DNA of 64,000 bases from Arthrobacter sp. AFG20 (GCF_002892795.1 NZ_PJMC01000017.1:37817-101816); one strand, 5' to 3'; counted from the first letter of the stretch, positions 40,686 to 49,544 are shown. Made by a program: numbers and translations. The notes: a model not told the origin generated them from the letters alone.

Positions 40686-40877
40686 CCGCATGCGGTGTCA
40701 CCGCAGGAGAGGAATCCAATTCGTTCCCCACGGCGAGCACCAGCAGCGGGTAGCCGCCGTCGCCGGACCCCTGCGTCGCACCGCCGTGCCGACCGCAGCC
40801 CGCTTTCTCTCGCGGTTCGTGTCTGACGGGTTTGTCATGTTCCCTACTCTGGACCGCAGTTTGGGCGGGGGCAAGGC

Positions 40878-42098
40878 TCAGCGGAACGCCGGGAGCCCAG
40901 TGATGTGCTGGCCGAGGATCAGGGTATGCACCTCGTCCGTTCCTTCGTAGGTGCGCACCGACTCGAGGTTGGCGGCGTGCCGCAGAGGCGAATAGTCAAG
41001 CGTGATGCCGTTGCCGCCCAGGATGGTCCGGGCTTCCCGCGCCACCTTGATGGCCTCGCGGACGTTGTTCAGCTTGGCCAGCGAGATCTGTTCGGGGCGG
41101 AGCCGCCCGGAGTCCTTGAGCCGTCCCAGGTGCAGGGCGAGCATGGTGCCCTTCTGCACCTCGAGGAGCATGTTCACGAGCTTCTCCTGCGTCAGCTGGT
41201 ACCCGGCCAGCGGCTTGCCGAACTGCAGGCGCTCCATGGAATACCGCAGCGCCGCCTCATAGGAGTCGCGGGCAGCGCCCATGGCACCCCAGGCGATGCC
41301 GTACCGTGCTTCGTTGAGGCAGCTAAACGGGCCGCTCAGTCCCCGGGCGCCCGGCAGCAGCGCCTCCGGACCCAGCCGGACGCCGTCGAACGTCACATCG
41401 CATTGGATCGACGCGCGCATGGACAGTTTCCGCCCGATCGGCGTGGCCGTGACACCCGCCGTGCCGGCTGGCACGAGGAAGCCGTGGACGCCGTCGTCGG
41501 TCCTCGCCCAGACCACCAGGACGTCGGCAACGGAGGCGAGCCCGATCCAGCGCTTGGCGCCGTCCAAAATCCATCCCGCGTCCTCGCCGGCGCCGTCCCG
41601 CCGCGCTGTGGTGGTCATCGACGACGGGTCGGAGCCCGCCGTCGGCTCGGTCAGTGCGAAACAGCCGATCACCTCGCCGGCGGCCATCCGGGGGAGCCAC
41701 TCCTGCTTCTGGTCCTCGGATCCCCATTTGTGGATGGCCGTCATCGCCAGCGACCCCTGGACCGAGACGAACGTACGGATTCCGGAATCGCCGGCCTCCA
41801 GTTCCATGGCGGCCAGGCCGTACTCGACGGCGGACCGGCCGGGACAGCCGTAGCCCTCCAGGTGCATGCCCAGGACGCCCAGCTCGCCCAGTTGCGCGGG
41901 CAGGTGCAGGGGGAAGACACCCTGCTCGTACCAGTCCGCGATGTCGGGGCGGATCTGCTGGTCGGTGAAGTCCCGGATTCGCTGCCGCAGCGCCAGCTCA
42001 TCGGGGGTCAGCAGGGAGTCCAGCGCCAGGACATCCGAAGGGTCCGGGAGCCCGTACTCGGCCGAAGCTTCCGCAGGATCAAGGGCGTCATTGCTCAT
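40878..42098 (-). CDS. Acyl-CoA dehydrogenase, glutaryl-CoA dehydrogenase-like
   Basis: A 406-residue FAD enzyme oxidising an acyl-CoA. Family signatures are CFALTEPTAGSDPSSM, GAKRWIGLASVADVLVVWAR and the catalytic Glu at about 385 in RTYEGTDEVHTLILGQ, where glutaryl-CoA dehydrogenase also has TYEGT. WGAMGAARDSYEAALRYS also points to the glutaryl group. It follows the permease gene by 22 bp, but TAGGAT six bases before its ATG suggests its own leaderless promoter too. Confidence 0.88.
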   Translation of the reverse strand: MSNDALDPAEASAEYGLPDPSDVLALDSLLTPDELALRQRIRDFTDQQIRPDIADWYEQGVFPLHLPAQLGELGVLGMHLEGYGCPGRSAVEYGLAAMELEAGDSGIRTFVSVQGSLAMTAIHKWGSEDQKQEWLPRMAAGEVIGCFALTEPTAGSDPSSMTTTARRDGAGEDAGWILDGAKRWIGLASVADVLVVWARTDDGVHGFLVPAGTAGVTATPIGRKLSMRASIQCDVTFDGVRLGPEALLPGARGLSGPFSCLNEARYGIAWGAMGAARDSYEAALRYSMERLQFGKPLAGYQLTQEKLVNMLLEVQKGTMLALHLGRLKDSGRLRPEQISLAKLNNVREAIKVAREARTILGGNGITLDYSPLRHAANLESVRTYEGTDEVHTLILGQHITGLPAFR

Positions 42099-42104
42099 TG
42101 CAGC

Positions 42105-42110
42105 ATCCTA
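42105..42110 (-). promoter_or_regulatory. Leaderless -10 box for the acyl-CoA dehydrogenase
   Basis: TAGGAT on the minus strand, six bases before the ATG at 42098, inside the 22-bp gap after the permease gene. Confidence 0.45.
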
Positions 42111-42120
42111 CGTGCCGGCC

Positions 42121-43644
42121 CTATTTTCCTGCAGGAACCCGCTTCCCGCCCACGAAGTACTCGCGGGTTGACGGCAGGAACCGGCAGACCGCGGCCAGCA
42201 CCACGCCCAGGGCCAGCAGCACCACGCCGCTGACAAAGGCTCCGCCCACACCGAAGATCTGCGTGTTCCCGTAGGCCGGATCCCACATCTGCGCCGCAGA
42301 GATAAAGAAGGCCGCGGTCAGCAGCAGGGCCCCGAGCAGCGGAAGGATTCCGCGGAACCACAGGTTGCGGGCGGACGCACGCAGGCTGTCCCGGAAGTAC
42401 CAGGCGCAGGCAAAACCGGTGAGGGCGTAGTAGAACGCGATGAACAGACTGATGGAGCTGATGGAATCGGACAGCAGGTTCTCGCTGAGGAAGCTCATGG
42501 CCACGTAGTACACGATGGCCGCGGCCCCCATGACCCGGGTTGAGAAGCCGGGGGTCTGGTTCCGCTCGTGGACCTCCCCGAACTTCGGCGGCAGGGCACG
42601 GTGCACGCCCATGGACAGGGTGCCGCGGGCGGTGGGCAGGATGGTGGTCTGCGTGGAGGAGAGCACGGACGCCAGCACCGCCACCACCATCAGCCAGCCC
42701 CACGGACCCAGCACCACGTCCTTCATCGCCAGGAACACGTCGTCCTGGTTTTCGGCGTTGGCCAGCCCGATTCCCTCAGTTCCCACGGACGCGTACATCA
42801 TCACCAGCAGCGCCACCGAGACGTAGATGGCCACCAGCACGAATGCCGAGATCACCGCCCCGCGGCCCGGGGTGCTGGCCGGGTTCTCGGTCTCCTCGTT
42901 CACCGCCAGGCAGGTGTCCCAGCCCCAGTAGATGAACAGGGCCAGCAGGCTGCCGTGGACCACCGCGCCGGGATCGGCGAACGCTCCGGCCGGGTTGAAC
43001 CATTCGACGTCGAACGGCTGGCCCGCGGGCGCCCCGCCGGTCAGGCCTGCGATCCGAAGGATGATGGCCACGGCAAAGATGCCCAGCGAAATGTACTGCA
43101 CGTACGTCAGGGTCCGCTGGACGTGTTCCCCCAGCCGGATCCCGCGGTAGTTGACCATGGTCATGAAGGCGATGAAAAGGACGCCGGTGGCCGTCACCAC
43201 CGCGTTGTTCCCCGCCAGGGACCCGTCACCGATGAGGAGCCAAAGGTACTGGCCCGCCACCTGCGCCAGGTTGGCCAGGACCACGACGCCGGCCAGGGCC
43301 ACGCCCCAGCCGCCCAGCCACCCTGCCCAGGGGCCGAAAGCGCGGCGGGCCCAGATGAAGGTGGTGCCGCAGTCCGGCATTGCGCTGTTGAGCTCACGGA
43401 AGGCGTAGGCGATGAACAGCACGGGAATGAAGCCCAGGACCAGGATCAGCGGGGTGTAGTTCCCGTTGACGGCCACGATCAGGCCCAGAGTTGCGGCCAG
43501 CGAGTACACCGGTGCGGTCGAGGCCAGGCCCAGCATCACCGAGTCGCCAAGGTCCAGGATCCCGGCGCGGAGTCCCTTGCCGGGAACGGCACCGCCGGAC
43601 TGGCCCCCGGCGCCGCCGGCCGACGTCGTCGTTCGGGTTCTCAT
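42121..43644 (-). CDS. APC-family permease
   Basis: A 507-residue membrane transporter with about 12 helices; LGLASTAPVYSLAATLGLIV occupies helix 1 and ELNSAMPDCGTTFIWARRAFG the 2-3 region, typical of the amino acid/polyamine-organocation superfamily. Position in an operon with a glutathionylspermidine-synthase-like ligase suggests transport of an amine, amino acid or peptide used or made by that ligase (inference). It starts 13 bp after the ligase gene. Confidence 0.88.
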   Translation of the reverse strand: MRTRTTTSAGGAGGQSGGAVPGKGLRAGILDLGDSVMLGLASTAPVYSLAATLGLIVAVNGNYTPLILVLGFIPVLFIAYAFRELNSAMPDCGTTFIWARRAFGPWAGWLGGWGVALAGVVVLANLAQVAGQYLWLLIGDGSLAGNNAVVTATGVLFIAFMTMVNYRGIRLGEHVQRTLTYVQYISLGIFAVAIILRIAGLTGGAPAGQPFDVEWFNPAGAFADPGAVVHGSLLALFIYWGWDTCLAVNEETENPASTPGRGAVISAFVLVAIYVSVALLVMMYASVGTEGIGLANAENQDDVFLAMKDVVLGPWGWLMVVAVLASVLSSTQTTILPTARGTLSMGVHRALPPKFGEVHERNQTPGFSTRVMGAAAIVYYVAMSFLSENLLSDSISSISLFIAFYYALTGFACAWYFRDSLRASARNLWFRGILPLLGALLLTAAFFISAAQMWDPAYGNTQIFGVGGAFVSGVVLLALGVVLAAVCRFLPSTREYFVGGKRVPAGK

Positions 43645-43657
43645 GGAGCACCTGTTC

Positions 43658-44878
43658 TCATATGGCTGTACCTGCCTTGTTCGCGTTGGCCTGCGCCGCC
43701 TGGACGCTCAGCGGCGCCGGCGCGTCGATGGTGTTCGGGACGAAGCGGCAGAAATAATCGGTGACCGGCCCGTCGGACTCGCGGATGCCACAGCCCACCG
43801 ACTCGCCGTCCACCACCCACAGGCCCAGGACCGGGTGGTTGCCGTCGAAGTCGGGGAGGGAGTGGTACTGCTGGTAGCACCAGCCTTCGCGGCCGTATCC
43901 GCCCGGCTTCTCCAGACTGATGCCCTCCGCATGGATCCGGATGTTGTCGCCTTCGCGGCCGTGCAGCGGCTTGGCCACCCACTCCCGCAGCGGGCCGGGA
44001 TCATTGAGGTAGGCGGGCAGCAGGTTCGGGTGGTCGGGGTAGAGGTGCCAAAGGGCGGCCAGAAGCGCCTTGTTGGACAGCAGCATTTTCCAGGCCGGTT
44101 CCACCCAGCGGGGATTGTGCGAGCGCTGCAGCAGGCGGTGGCCGAAGGGCTCCTTCATCATCAGCTCCCACGGGTAGAGCTTGAAGATGGTGCTGATCAT
44201 GAAGTTGTCCATGTCCACAAAGCGCTTCAGGTTGGGGTCCCAGCCGATGTCCGACATGTTGATGCCGATGGTGGTCCACCCGGCCTGGCCGGCCACGTCC
44301 CGCATGTAGGCGGCCGTCATCCAGTCCTCGCCTGATTCTTCGGCCTCGGAGTGGGCCACGTGCAGCGTGCTCATCCCCGTGCGGTACTGCAGCTTCTTCC
44401 ACTGCCGGATCAGTGCCTCGTGGATCCCGTTCCACTGGTCCTTCTCCGGGAAGACGTCCTGCAGCCAGAACCACTGGGCCACGGCCGCCTCGATGAGGCC
44501 GGTGGGAGTGTCCGCGTTGTACTCGAGCATCTTGGCGGCGCCGCCCTGGCCGTCATAGATGAAATCGAAGCGGCCGTAGATGTCCACGTCCCCGGCCTGC
44601 AGCGACTCTGCGGCCAGTTCCAGCGCCTGCGGTCCGATGCCGATCGGGCCCATGGCGCCCGTTGCCAGGAACTTTGCTGCTTCCAGGCACATGCTGTGCA
44701 TGTCCTCGGCTGTGACCTCGAGCGCCTCCACCTCGTCCATGCTGAATTCGTAGTAGGCGGCCTCGTTCCAGTACTCGATCTTCTTGCCGCCGGGCAGGGT
44801 GGTGGTGGAGAACACCAAGCCCTGTTCCTCGATTTTCTGCTTCCAGTCCGGCCGGGGCTCCGAAAGTAACCGCTTCAC
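43658..44878 (-). CDS. Glutathionylspermidine synthase-family ATP-grasp ligase (YgiC/YjfC-like)
   Basis: A 406-residue ATP-grasp amide ligase. GRFDFIYDGQGGAAKMLEYNADTPTGLIEA holds the family core (GxxxxLEYNADTPT), with the late GREGWCYQQYHSLPDFDG and PVLGLWVVDGE. The N-terminal CHAP amidase of bifunctional E. coli Gss is absent, as in YgiC/YjfC. Actinobacteria use mycothiol rather than glutathione, so the true substrate is unknown. GTG 44878 follows the upstream stop by two bases, its ribosome site GGGAGG lying within the previous gene. Confidence 0.88.
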   Translation of the reverse strand: MKRLLSEPRPDWKQKIEEQGLVFSTTTLPGGKKIEYWNEAAYYEFSMDEVEALEVTAEDMHSMCLEAAKFLATGAMGPIGIGPQALELAAESLQAGDVDIYGRFDFIYDGQGGAAKMLEYNADTPTGLIEAAVAQWFWLQDVFPEKDQWNGIHEALIRQWKKLQYRTGMSTLHVAHSEAEESGEDWMTAAYMRDVAGQAGWTTIGINMSDIGWDPNLKRFVDMDNFMISTIFKLYPWELMMKEPFGHRLLQRSHNPRWVEPAWKMLLSNKALLAALWHLYPDHPNLLPAYLNDPGPLREWVAKPLHGREGDNIRIHAEGISLEKPGGYGREGWCYQQYHSLPDFDGNHPVLGLWVVDGESVGCGIRESDGPVTDYFCRFVPNTIDAPAPLSVQAAQANANKAGTAI

Positions 44879-44880
44879 GC

Positions 44881-45597
44881 CTAGCCTCCCGTGCTTCCGC
44901 CCTTGGAGCTGCTGCCGAAGCCGCCCCTGCTGACAGTGCCGCCCTTGCTGCTGTAGCCCGTGGACGTCTTGGCCCCCTGCGGCACCGTCCTGGTGAAGTT
45001 GGGATAGGCCGTCCGGTTCTGGCCGATGCCCGGAACGCTGGCGCCGCGCGCATAGAAGTACCAGGCATAGAGGGCCCCGCCGCGTCCGGCCGAGCTGTTG
45101 CACTGGGTGTCCTCGACGCGCTCGCCCGTCTGCTCGTTGAAGCAGACCTGGGCGTAGTCAGGGTCCTGCTCGTTGCTGGCCACGATCGCCGTGATGGTGC
45201 CGGCCAGGAGCGCAGTGACGCCAAGGCCCACCACCACTGTGCGGCGCTGGGACCGCTTCTTCCGTGCTGCGGCGTCGCGCTCGCGGTCACGGGCGAACGG
45301 GTCGAAGACGGGGCTGGGCTGGGGAAAGCCGGTTTGGTTCTGGTTGCCTGTGCCTTGCTTTTGTGGGCCCGCGGTTCCCTTGCGGGCCTTGCCCGTGCCT
45401 GGCTTTCCAGCGCTTTCCTGTCCAGGGCCTTCCCGTCCCGGGCCTTCCTGTCCCGGCGTGCCGGGGGTCAGCAGCTCGGGGTGGAGCTCAGGCGTTGGCA
45501 CCTGCCATGGCGGCGGCTTGGCCGGGCCGTCCCCGCCGGACACGTCGTCGCTCCGGCCCCCGTGAGCGTCTTTGCTCGGGTCCTTCTCCGGGTCCAT
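44881..45597 (-). CDS. YgiB/DUF1190-like membrane-anchored protein
   Basis: A 238-residue protein: Pro/Gly/Lys-rich cytoplasmic N terminus, one membrane helix (TVVVGLGVTALLAGTITAIVA, about 120-139), then an extracytoplasmic part with QVCFNEQTGERVEDTQC (two Cys), ALYAWYFYARGASVPGIG and a C-terminal SKGGTVSRGGFGSSSKG. The Cys pair and the SRGGFG tail recall E. coli YgiB, which is encoded next to ygiC; here the ligase gene is adjacent too. The assignment rests on that pairing and on short motifs. ATG 45597 follows AGGGGGGA and is preferred to a GTG at 45618. Confidence 0.7.
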   Translation of the reverse strand: MDPEKDPSKDAHGGRSDDVSGGDGPAKPPPWQVPTPELHPELLTPGTPGQEGPGREGPGQESAGKPGTGKARKGTAGPQKQGTGNQNQTGFPQPSPVFDPFARDRERDAAARKKRSQRRTVVVGLGVTALLAGTITAIVASNEQDPDYAQVCFNEQTGERVEDTQCNSSAGRGGALYAWYFYARGASVPGIGQNRTAYPNFTRTVPQGAKTSTGYSSKGGTVSRGGFGSSSKGGSTGG

Positions 45598-45673
45598 GGT
45601 TCCCCCCTGCTGCTCCACGCTGCTGAAACGCGGGTGCTGTTGGCGGCCGGAACGCTTGGCTGCGACCGGCGGA

Positions 45674-45695
45674 ACCGGCTGTCCGTCCAGCCGGT
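45674..45695. promoter_or_regulatory. Inverted repeat in the YgiB-like/MOSC divergent region
   Basis: ACCGGCTG (45674-45681) and CAGCCGGT (45688-45695) around a 6-bp spacer, 77 bp upstream of the YgiB-like start. Possible operator or leader hairpin. Confidence 0.3.
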
Positions 45696-45797
45696 AAACA
45701 CTGCAGCAAGCCTAGTGGCTGGAAGGTGCTGCGGTGAATAAATTTCCTCGCACAGCGGTCCCTCGAACCACCAAAAGCGCTGGTCAGGCCGAGAACC

Positions 45798-45803
45798 TAG
45801 ACT
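45798..45803 (+). promoter_or_regulatory. Leaderless -10 box for the MOSC gene
   Basis: TAGACT ends six bases before the ATG at 45810; no ribosome site. Confidence 0.5.
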
Positions 45804-45809
45804 AATGCC

Positions 45810-46463
45810 ATGCACACAGCCACTCTTCTTGCCGTTTGCCGGGTTCACCAGCTCCTTCCGGACGAGGGAAGCGTGGGCGTCACTGCCATCGACAAGCGGC
45901 CCGTGGACGGGCCGGTGAAGGTGCACAAGCTTGGTTTGCACGGCGACATCCAGGCCAGCCGCATCCACCACGGGGGAGAGGACCAGGCGCTTTACGCCTA
46001 TTCCCAGGCCGACGCCGACTACTGGACCGGGGAGCTGCAGCGCGAACTGCCGCCGGGGATCTTCGGTGAAAACCTGCGCGTTGCGGGAATCGAAACGACT
46101 GGCGCCGTCATCGGCGAACGTTGGCGGATCGGGCTGGATGTTGAAGTTGAGGTCACCTCGCCGCGTGTTCCATGTGCGACCTTCCAGCGGCGCATGGACG
46201 AGGCCCAGTGGGTCAAGCGCTTCACGCAGGCAGGCCGGGTGGGCGCCTACCTGCGCGTCACCAGGACCGGCTCTGTGCAGGCAGGCGACCACGTTCACCG
46301 TCTCTTCGTTCCGAAGCATGGTGTGACCGTCGGCCGCTGGTTCAGCGAGCCTGACGTCGATGCCATCGAAGCCCTGCGCGACGCCGAGGCCGACGGCGAA
46401 ATCCGGCTGCAGCCCGAGTACCACGACCGGTTCGAGAAGATGCTCCGCCGCGTCGACCGTTAG
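45810..46463 (+). CDS. MOSC-domain protein (YiiM-like)
   Basis: A 217-residue protein of the MOSC family, molybdenum-cofactor sulfurase-type domains. The sequence GLHGDIQASRIHHGGEDQALYAYSQ, IFGENLRVAG and EVTSPRVPCATFQRRM (conserved Cys about 128) follow YiiM and related proteins that handle N-hydroxylated compounds or act as small Moco enzymes. No molybdopterin gene is nearby. The mRNA is probably leaderless. Function assignment beyond the domain is uncertain. Confidence 0.9.
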   Translation: MHTATLLAVCRVHQLLPDEGSVGVTAIDKRPVDGPVKVHKLGLHGDIQASRIHHGGEDQALYAYSQADADYWTGELQRELPPGIFGENLRVAGIETTGAVIGERWRIGLDVEVEVTSPRVPCATFQRRMDEAQWVKRFTQAGRVGAYLRVTRTGSVQAGDHVHRLFVPKHGVTVGRWFSEPDVDAIEALRDAEADGEIRLQPEYHDRFEKMLRRVDR

Positions 46464-46570
46464 CACGCGAGGGATACGGTTGCGGCGGAAACCGGCGCAG
46501 AAATGCCGCGTGTGCGCAAGCTCACCGCCCCTGCAGGCCCCTCGGTTCGTTCTCATGCGGGGTCATGCCC

Positions 46571-46885
46571 TACACTAGAAATATCCCCCACTCCGGAAAT
46601 CCCTTATTCCTGCCCAATTTTTGAGGCAGGACTGGCAAGTGTTGGGGCCCGCAAATGTGATGCGGGCAGTTTCATAGGGAGAGCCGGCTGAAGAAAACGC
46701 TGTACAGACTGCTGGGATAGCAGCCAAGAGATGCAGTGTGAAGTCCTGCCACGGGATTGCGAAAGCGCCGGACTTCTACGTGACCGGCCGGTCAATGTAT
46801 GCCCGGCGCCCACGGCACATGTACTGCGGCTCCGCTCACCTCGGGTTGTGCCGCCTGGCCCCCTATGGATGAGGAACATCTCCCT
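46571..46885 (+). promoter_or_regulatory. Long structured 5' leader of the DEAD-box helicase gene
   Basis: TACACT (46571-46576) is a likely -10, so the transcript would carry about 300 nt of leader. Hairpins: TCCTGCC/GGCAGGA (46608-46614, 46625-46631), GCCCGC/GCGGGC (46647-46652, 46662-46667), CTGCT/AGCAG near 46710, AAGTCC/GGACTT (46741-46775) and the palindrome TGACCGGCCGGTCA (46781-46794). Long leaders with autoregulatory or cold-responsive roles are known for deaD/csdA. The 422-bp gap holds no convincing gene. Confidence 0.55.
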
Positions 46886-48985
46886 ATGCCCGAAAATCAC
46901 GACGACGCCAACAACACCGAAGCCGCTGAGGCGACCGCCGAAACCGCCAACGTTGAATTCACCGAGGCTGCTGTCCCCGCAGCCGAGCCCGCCGCGGCCG
47001 CAGCCCCTGCCGCTGAGGCCCCCGCTGCCAAGGCCGATGAAGACGATGAAGAAGGCGTGAAGTTCGCCGATCTCGGCATCGACGGCCGCGTGCTGGCCGC
47101 CCTGCAGGACGTCGGCTACGAAAAGCCTTCCCCGATCCAGGCAGCAACCATCCCGCTGCTGCTTGAAGGCCGCGACGTCGTGGGCCTCGCCCAGACCGGC
47201 ACCGGTAAGACTGCAGCATTCGCAGTACCGGCACTGTCCCGCCTGGCTGAGCTCCACGACCTCAACGGCCCGTCCCGCAAGACGCAGGCCCTGGTTCTCG
47301 CCCCGACCCGCGAGCTCGCGCTCCAGGTTGCCGAGGCTTTCACCTCGTACGCCAAGCACATCGATGACTTCACCGTCCTCCCCGTCTACGGCGGCTCCGC
47401 CTACGGTCCCCAGCTCGCCGGCCTGCGCCGCGGTGCACAGGTTGTCGTCGGTACTCCCGGCCGAGTGATCGACCACATTGCCAAGGGCTCCCTGGATCTC
47501 TCCGAGCTCCAGTACCTGGTGCTGGACGAGGCCGACGAAATGCTCCGCATGGGCTTCGCCGAAGACGTGGAGCAGATCTTCCAGCAGACCCCGTCGGACC
47601 GCCAGGTGGCACTGTTCTCCGCCACCATGCCGAGCCAGATCCGCCGGATGTCCAAGCAGTACCTGAACAACCCGGCCGAGATCTCGGTGAAGTCCAAGAC
47701 CACCACCGGCGCCAACACCCGCCAGCGCTACCTGCAGGTCATGGGCCCGCACAAGCTCGATGCCATGACCCGCATCCTCGAGGTCGAAGAGTTCGACGGC
47801 GTCATCGCCTTCGTCCGCACCAAAATGGCCACCGAGGACCTCGCCGACAAGCTGCGCGCCCGCGGCTTCCAGGCTGCCGCCATCAACGGCGACATCCCGC
47901 AGCAGCAGCGCGAACGCACCGTTGACGCGCTCAAGGAAGGCCGCATCGACATCCTGGTTGCCACCGACGTCGCCGCCCGCGGCCTTGACGTCGAGCGGAT
48001 CAGCCACGTGGTCAACTACGACATCCCGCACGACACCGAGTCTTACGTGCACCGCATCGGCCGGACCGGCCGTGCCGGCCGATCCGGCGACGCGATCCTG
48101 TTCATGACTCCGCGCGAGAAGTACCTGCTGCGTTCCATTGAGAAGGCCACGCGCCAGCCTGTGGAGCAGATGCACCTGCCCACCGCTGAGACCGTCAACA
48201 CCTTGCGTCTGGGCAAGTTCGCCGAGCGCATCACCGAGACGCTCGAGTCCGAAGACGTGGCGGCATTCCGTGACCTGATCGCGTCCTACGAGGAAGAGCA
48301 CAACGTGCCGGCAGCAGAAATCGCTGCGGCACTGGCAGTGATGGCCCAAGGCGGCCAGCCGCTGCTGGTCAAGGAACTGCCTGCCGCTCCGGAGTACCAG
48401 AAGCGCGAACGGTCAAAGGACGGCTTCGGCTCCCGCGGCCCGACCCGCACGCTGACCGAGGGCAACGCCACCTACCGGATCGCCGTCGGCCGGCGCCAGC
48501 GCGTCATGCCGGGTTCCATCGTGGGCGCTATCGCCAACGAAGGCGGCATTTCCTCGTCGCAGATCGGCGGCATCGACATCCGCTCGGACCACTCGCTCGT
48601 GGAGCTCCCGGCCGACCTGAGCCCCGATCAGCTGAAGGCCCTGTCCCGCACGCGGATCGGCGGCGAGCTGATCCACCTCGAGCTGGACTCCGGCCGCAAG
48701 CCTTCCGGTGACCGTGGCAGCTACCAGGGCAACCGTGGCGGCGACCGCGGCGGCAACTTCAAGGGCGGTGGGGGCTTCAAGAAGGAGTTCCGCAAGAACG
48801 ACGGCGAGCGTTCCTCCGCTGACCGCGGCGGCCGCTCGTACAGCGAGCGTTCCGAGCGCGGCTTCGGCGGCGACCGGGGTCAGTCCAGCGACTCCCGCTT
48901 CGGCGGCCACGGTGATGGCGCACGCAAGCCCCGCCACGGCAACGAGGGCGGCCACCGCGACTTCAACCGCAAGGGCAAGTGGTAG
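46886..48985 (+). CDS. deaD: DEAD-box ATP-dependent RNA helicase (DeaD/CsdA type)
   Basis: A 699-residue RNA helicase for ribosome assembly and RNA decay. After an Ala/Glu-rich N tail come the Q motif (GYEKPSPIQAATIP), Walker A AQTGTGKT (Lys108), PTRELALQ, VLDEADEML, SATMP, and the helicase C domain ending HRIGRTGRAGR. A DbpA-like RNA-binding domain (YRIAVGRRQRVMPGSIVGAI) and an RGG/Gly-Arg-rich tail (GGDRGGNFKGGGGFK) finish it. ATG 46886 is preferred over an in-frame ATG at 46865, because GAGGAA lies about nine bases before it. Confidence 0.95.
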   Translation: MPENHDDANNTEAAEATAETANVEFTEAAVPAAEPAAAAAPAAEAPAAKADEDDEEGVKFADLGIDGRVLAALQDVGYEKPSPIQAATIPLLLEGRDVVGLAQTGTGKTAAFAVPALSRLAELHDLNGPSRKTQALVLAPTRELALQVAEAFTSYAKHIDDFTVLPVYGGSAYGPQLAGLRRGAQVVVGTPGRVIDHIAKGSLDLSELQYLVLDEADEMLRMGFAEDVEQIFQQTPSDRQVALFSATMPSQIRRMSKQYLNNPAEISVKSKTTTGANTRQRYLQVMGPHKLDAMTRILEVEEFDGVIAFVRTKMATEDLADKLRARGFQAAAINGDIPQQQRERTVDALKEGRIDILVATDVAARGLDVERISHVVNYDIPHDTESYVHRIGRTGRAGRSGDAILFMTPREKYLLRSIEKATRQPVEQMHLPTAETVNTLRLGKFAERITETLESEDVAAFRDLIASYEEEHNVPAAEIAAALAVMAQGGQPLLVKELPAAPEYQKRERSKDGFGSRGPTRTLTEGNATYRIAVGRRQRVMPGSIVGAIANEGGISSSQIGGIDIRSDHSLVELPADLSPDQLKALSRTRIGGELIHLELDSGRKPSGDRGSYQGNRGGDRGGNFKGGGGFKKEFRKNDGERSSADRGGRSYSERSERGFGGDRGQSSDSRFGGHGDGARKPRHGNEGGHRDFNRKGKW

Positions 48986-49040
48986 TCACCTCATCGCGAC
49001 GAATCGCGTGATGATGACGCTGCGGTGAATTCCGCATCCG

Positions 49041-49080
49041 AATAGAAACAGGCCGGCTGATCAGCCGGCCCGTTTCTATT
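49041..49080 (+). terminator. Terminator of the helicase gene
   Basis: AATAGAAAC(a)GGCCGGCT, loop GATC, AGCCGGCC(c)GTTTCTATT, then TAA. It starts 55 bp after the stop codon. Confidence 0.85.
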
Positions 49081-49227
49081 TAAGGCCGTTCGAAGTGGCG
49101 GCGTGTTTCCTTCGTCACATCCACGCCCTGCACCGCCCTGGAAGAGTGTCCGGAGGCCGCCCGCTGCCTCCTTCAGGCCTGTATTTACGCGCATTTTCGG
49201 CCCCGCAGTGCCCATTCAACCGCCGAT

Positions 49228-49256
49228 TTGTTGAGTGCGAAATCTTCGGGTAGAGT
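49228..49256 (+). promoter_or_regulatory. Promoter of the tRNA-Thr/tRNA-Met transcript
   Basis: TTGTTG (49228-49233), 17-bp spacer, TAGAGT (49251-49256), then tRNA-Thr 11 bp later. The stretch from 49081 up to it shows no gene. Confidence 0.7.
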
Positions 49257-49267
49257 ATTTACTCGTT

Positions 49268-49339
49268 GCCCCCCTAGCTCAGTGGTAGAGCGCGTTCTTG
49301 GTAAGAACGAGGTCACCGGATCGATTCCGGTGGGGGGCT
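49268..49339 (+). tRNA. tRNA-Thr (GGT)
   Basis: GCCCCCC pairs with GGGGGGC; D arm TAGCTCAGTGGTAGAGC; anticodon arm CGTTCTTGGTAAGAACG with anticodon GGT; T arm CCGGATCGATTCCGG. Discriminator T, CCA not encoded. 72 nt. Confidence 0.93.
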
Positions 49340-49340
49340 C

Positions 49341-49399
49341 TGAATGAGGGCCTGTGTCAAGGCGGTCTTGACCGGCTTGGCACAGGTTTTTCTCATTCA
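49341..49399 (+). terminator. Hairpin between tRNA-Thr and tRNA-Met
   Basis: Outer TGAATGAG/CTCATTCA (49341-49348, 49392-49399); inner CCTGTG(t)CAAG/CTTG(g)CACAGG followed by TTTTT (49387-49391). It is either a terminator splitting the tRNAs or a processing hairpin of a joint transcript. Confidence 0.65.
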
Positions 49400-49400
49400 T

Positions 49401-49474
49401 GGCGGTGTAGCTCAGTTGGTTAGAGCGCACGACTCATAATCGTGAGGTCGGGAGATCGAGCCTCCCCACCGCTA
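49401..49474 (+). tRNA. tRNA-Met (CAT), elongator type
   Basis: GGCGGTG pairs with CACCGCT; D arm GTAGCTCAGTTGGTTAGAGC; anticodon arm CGACTCATAATCG, anticodon CAT; T loop AGATCGAGC. The 5' sequence fits elongator Met. A lysidine-modified tRNA-Ile cannot be fully excluded from sequence. 74 nt, CCA not encoded. Confidence 0.9.
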
Positions 49475-49544
49475 CAGAGACTGCAGGTCAGAGGCATACC
49501 GCCCCTGGCCTGCTTTTGTTTTTGGGCATGGGCCCCCAAGCACG

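Noticed and set aside
49268..49474. tRNA genes as integration sites of a genomic island
   Set aside because: No integrase, no duplicated tRNA 3' end and no composition change nearby.
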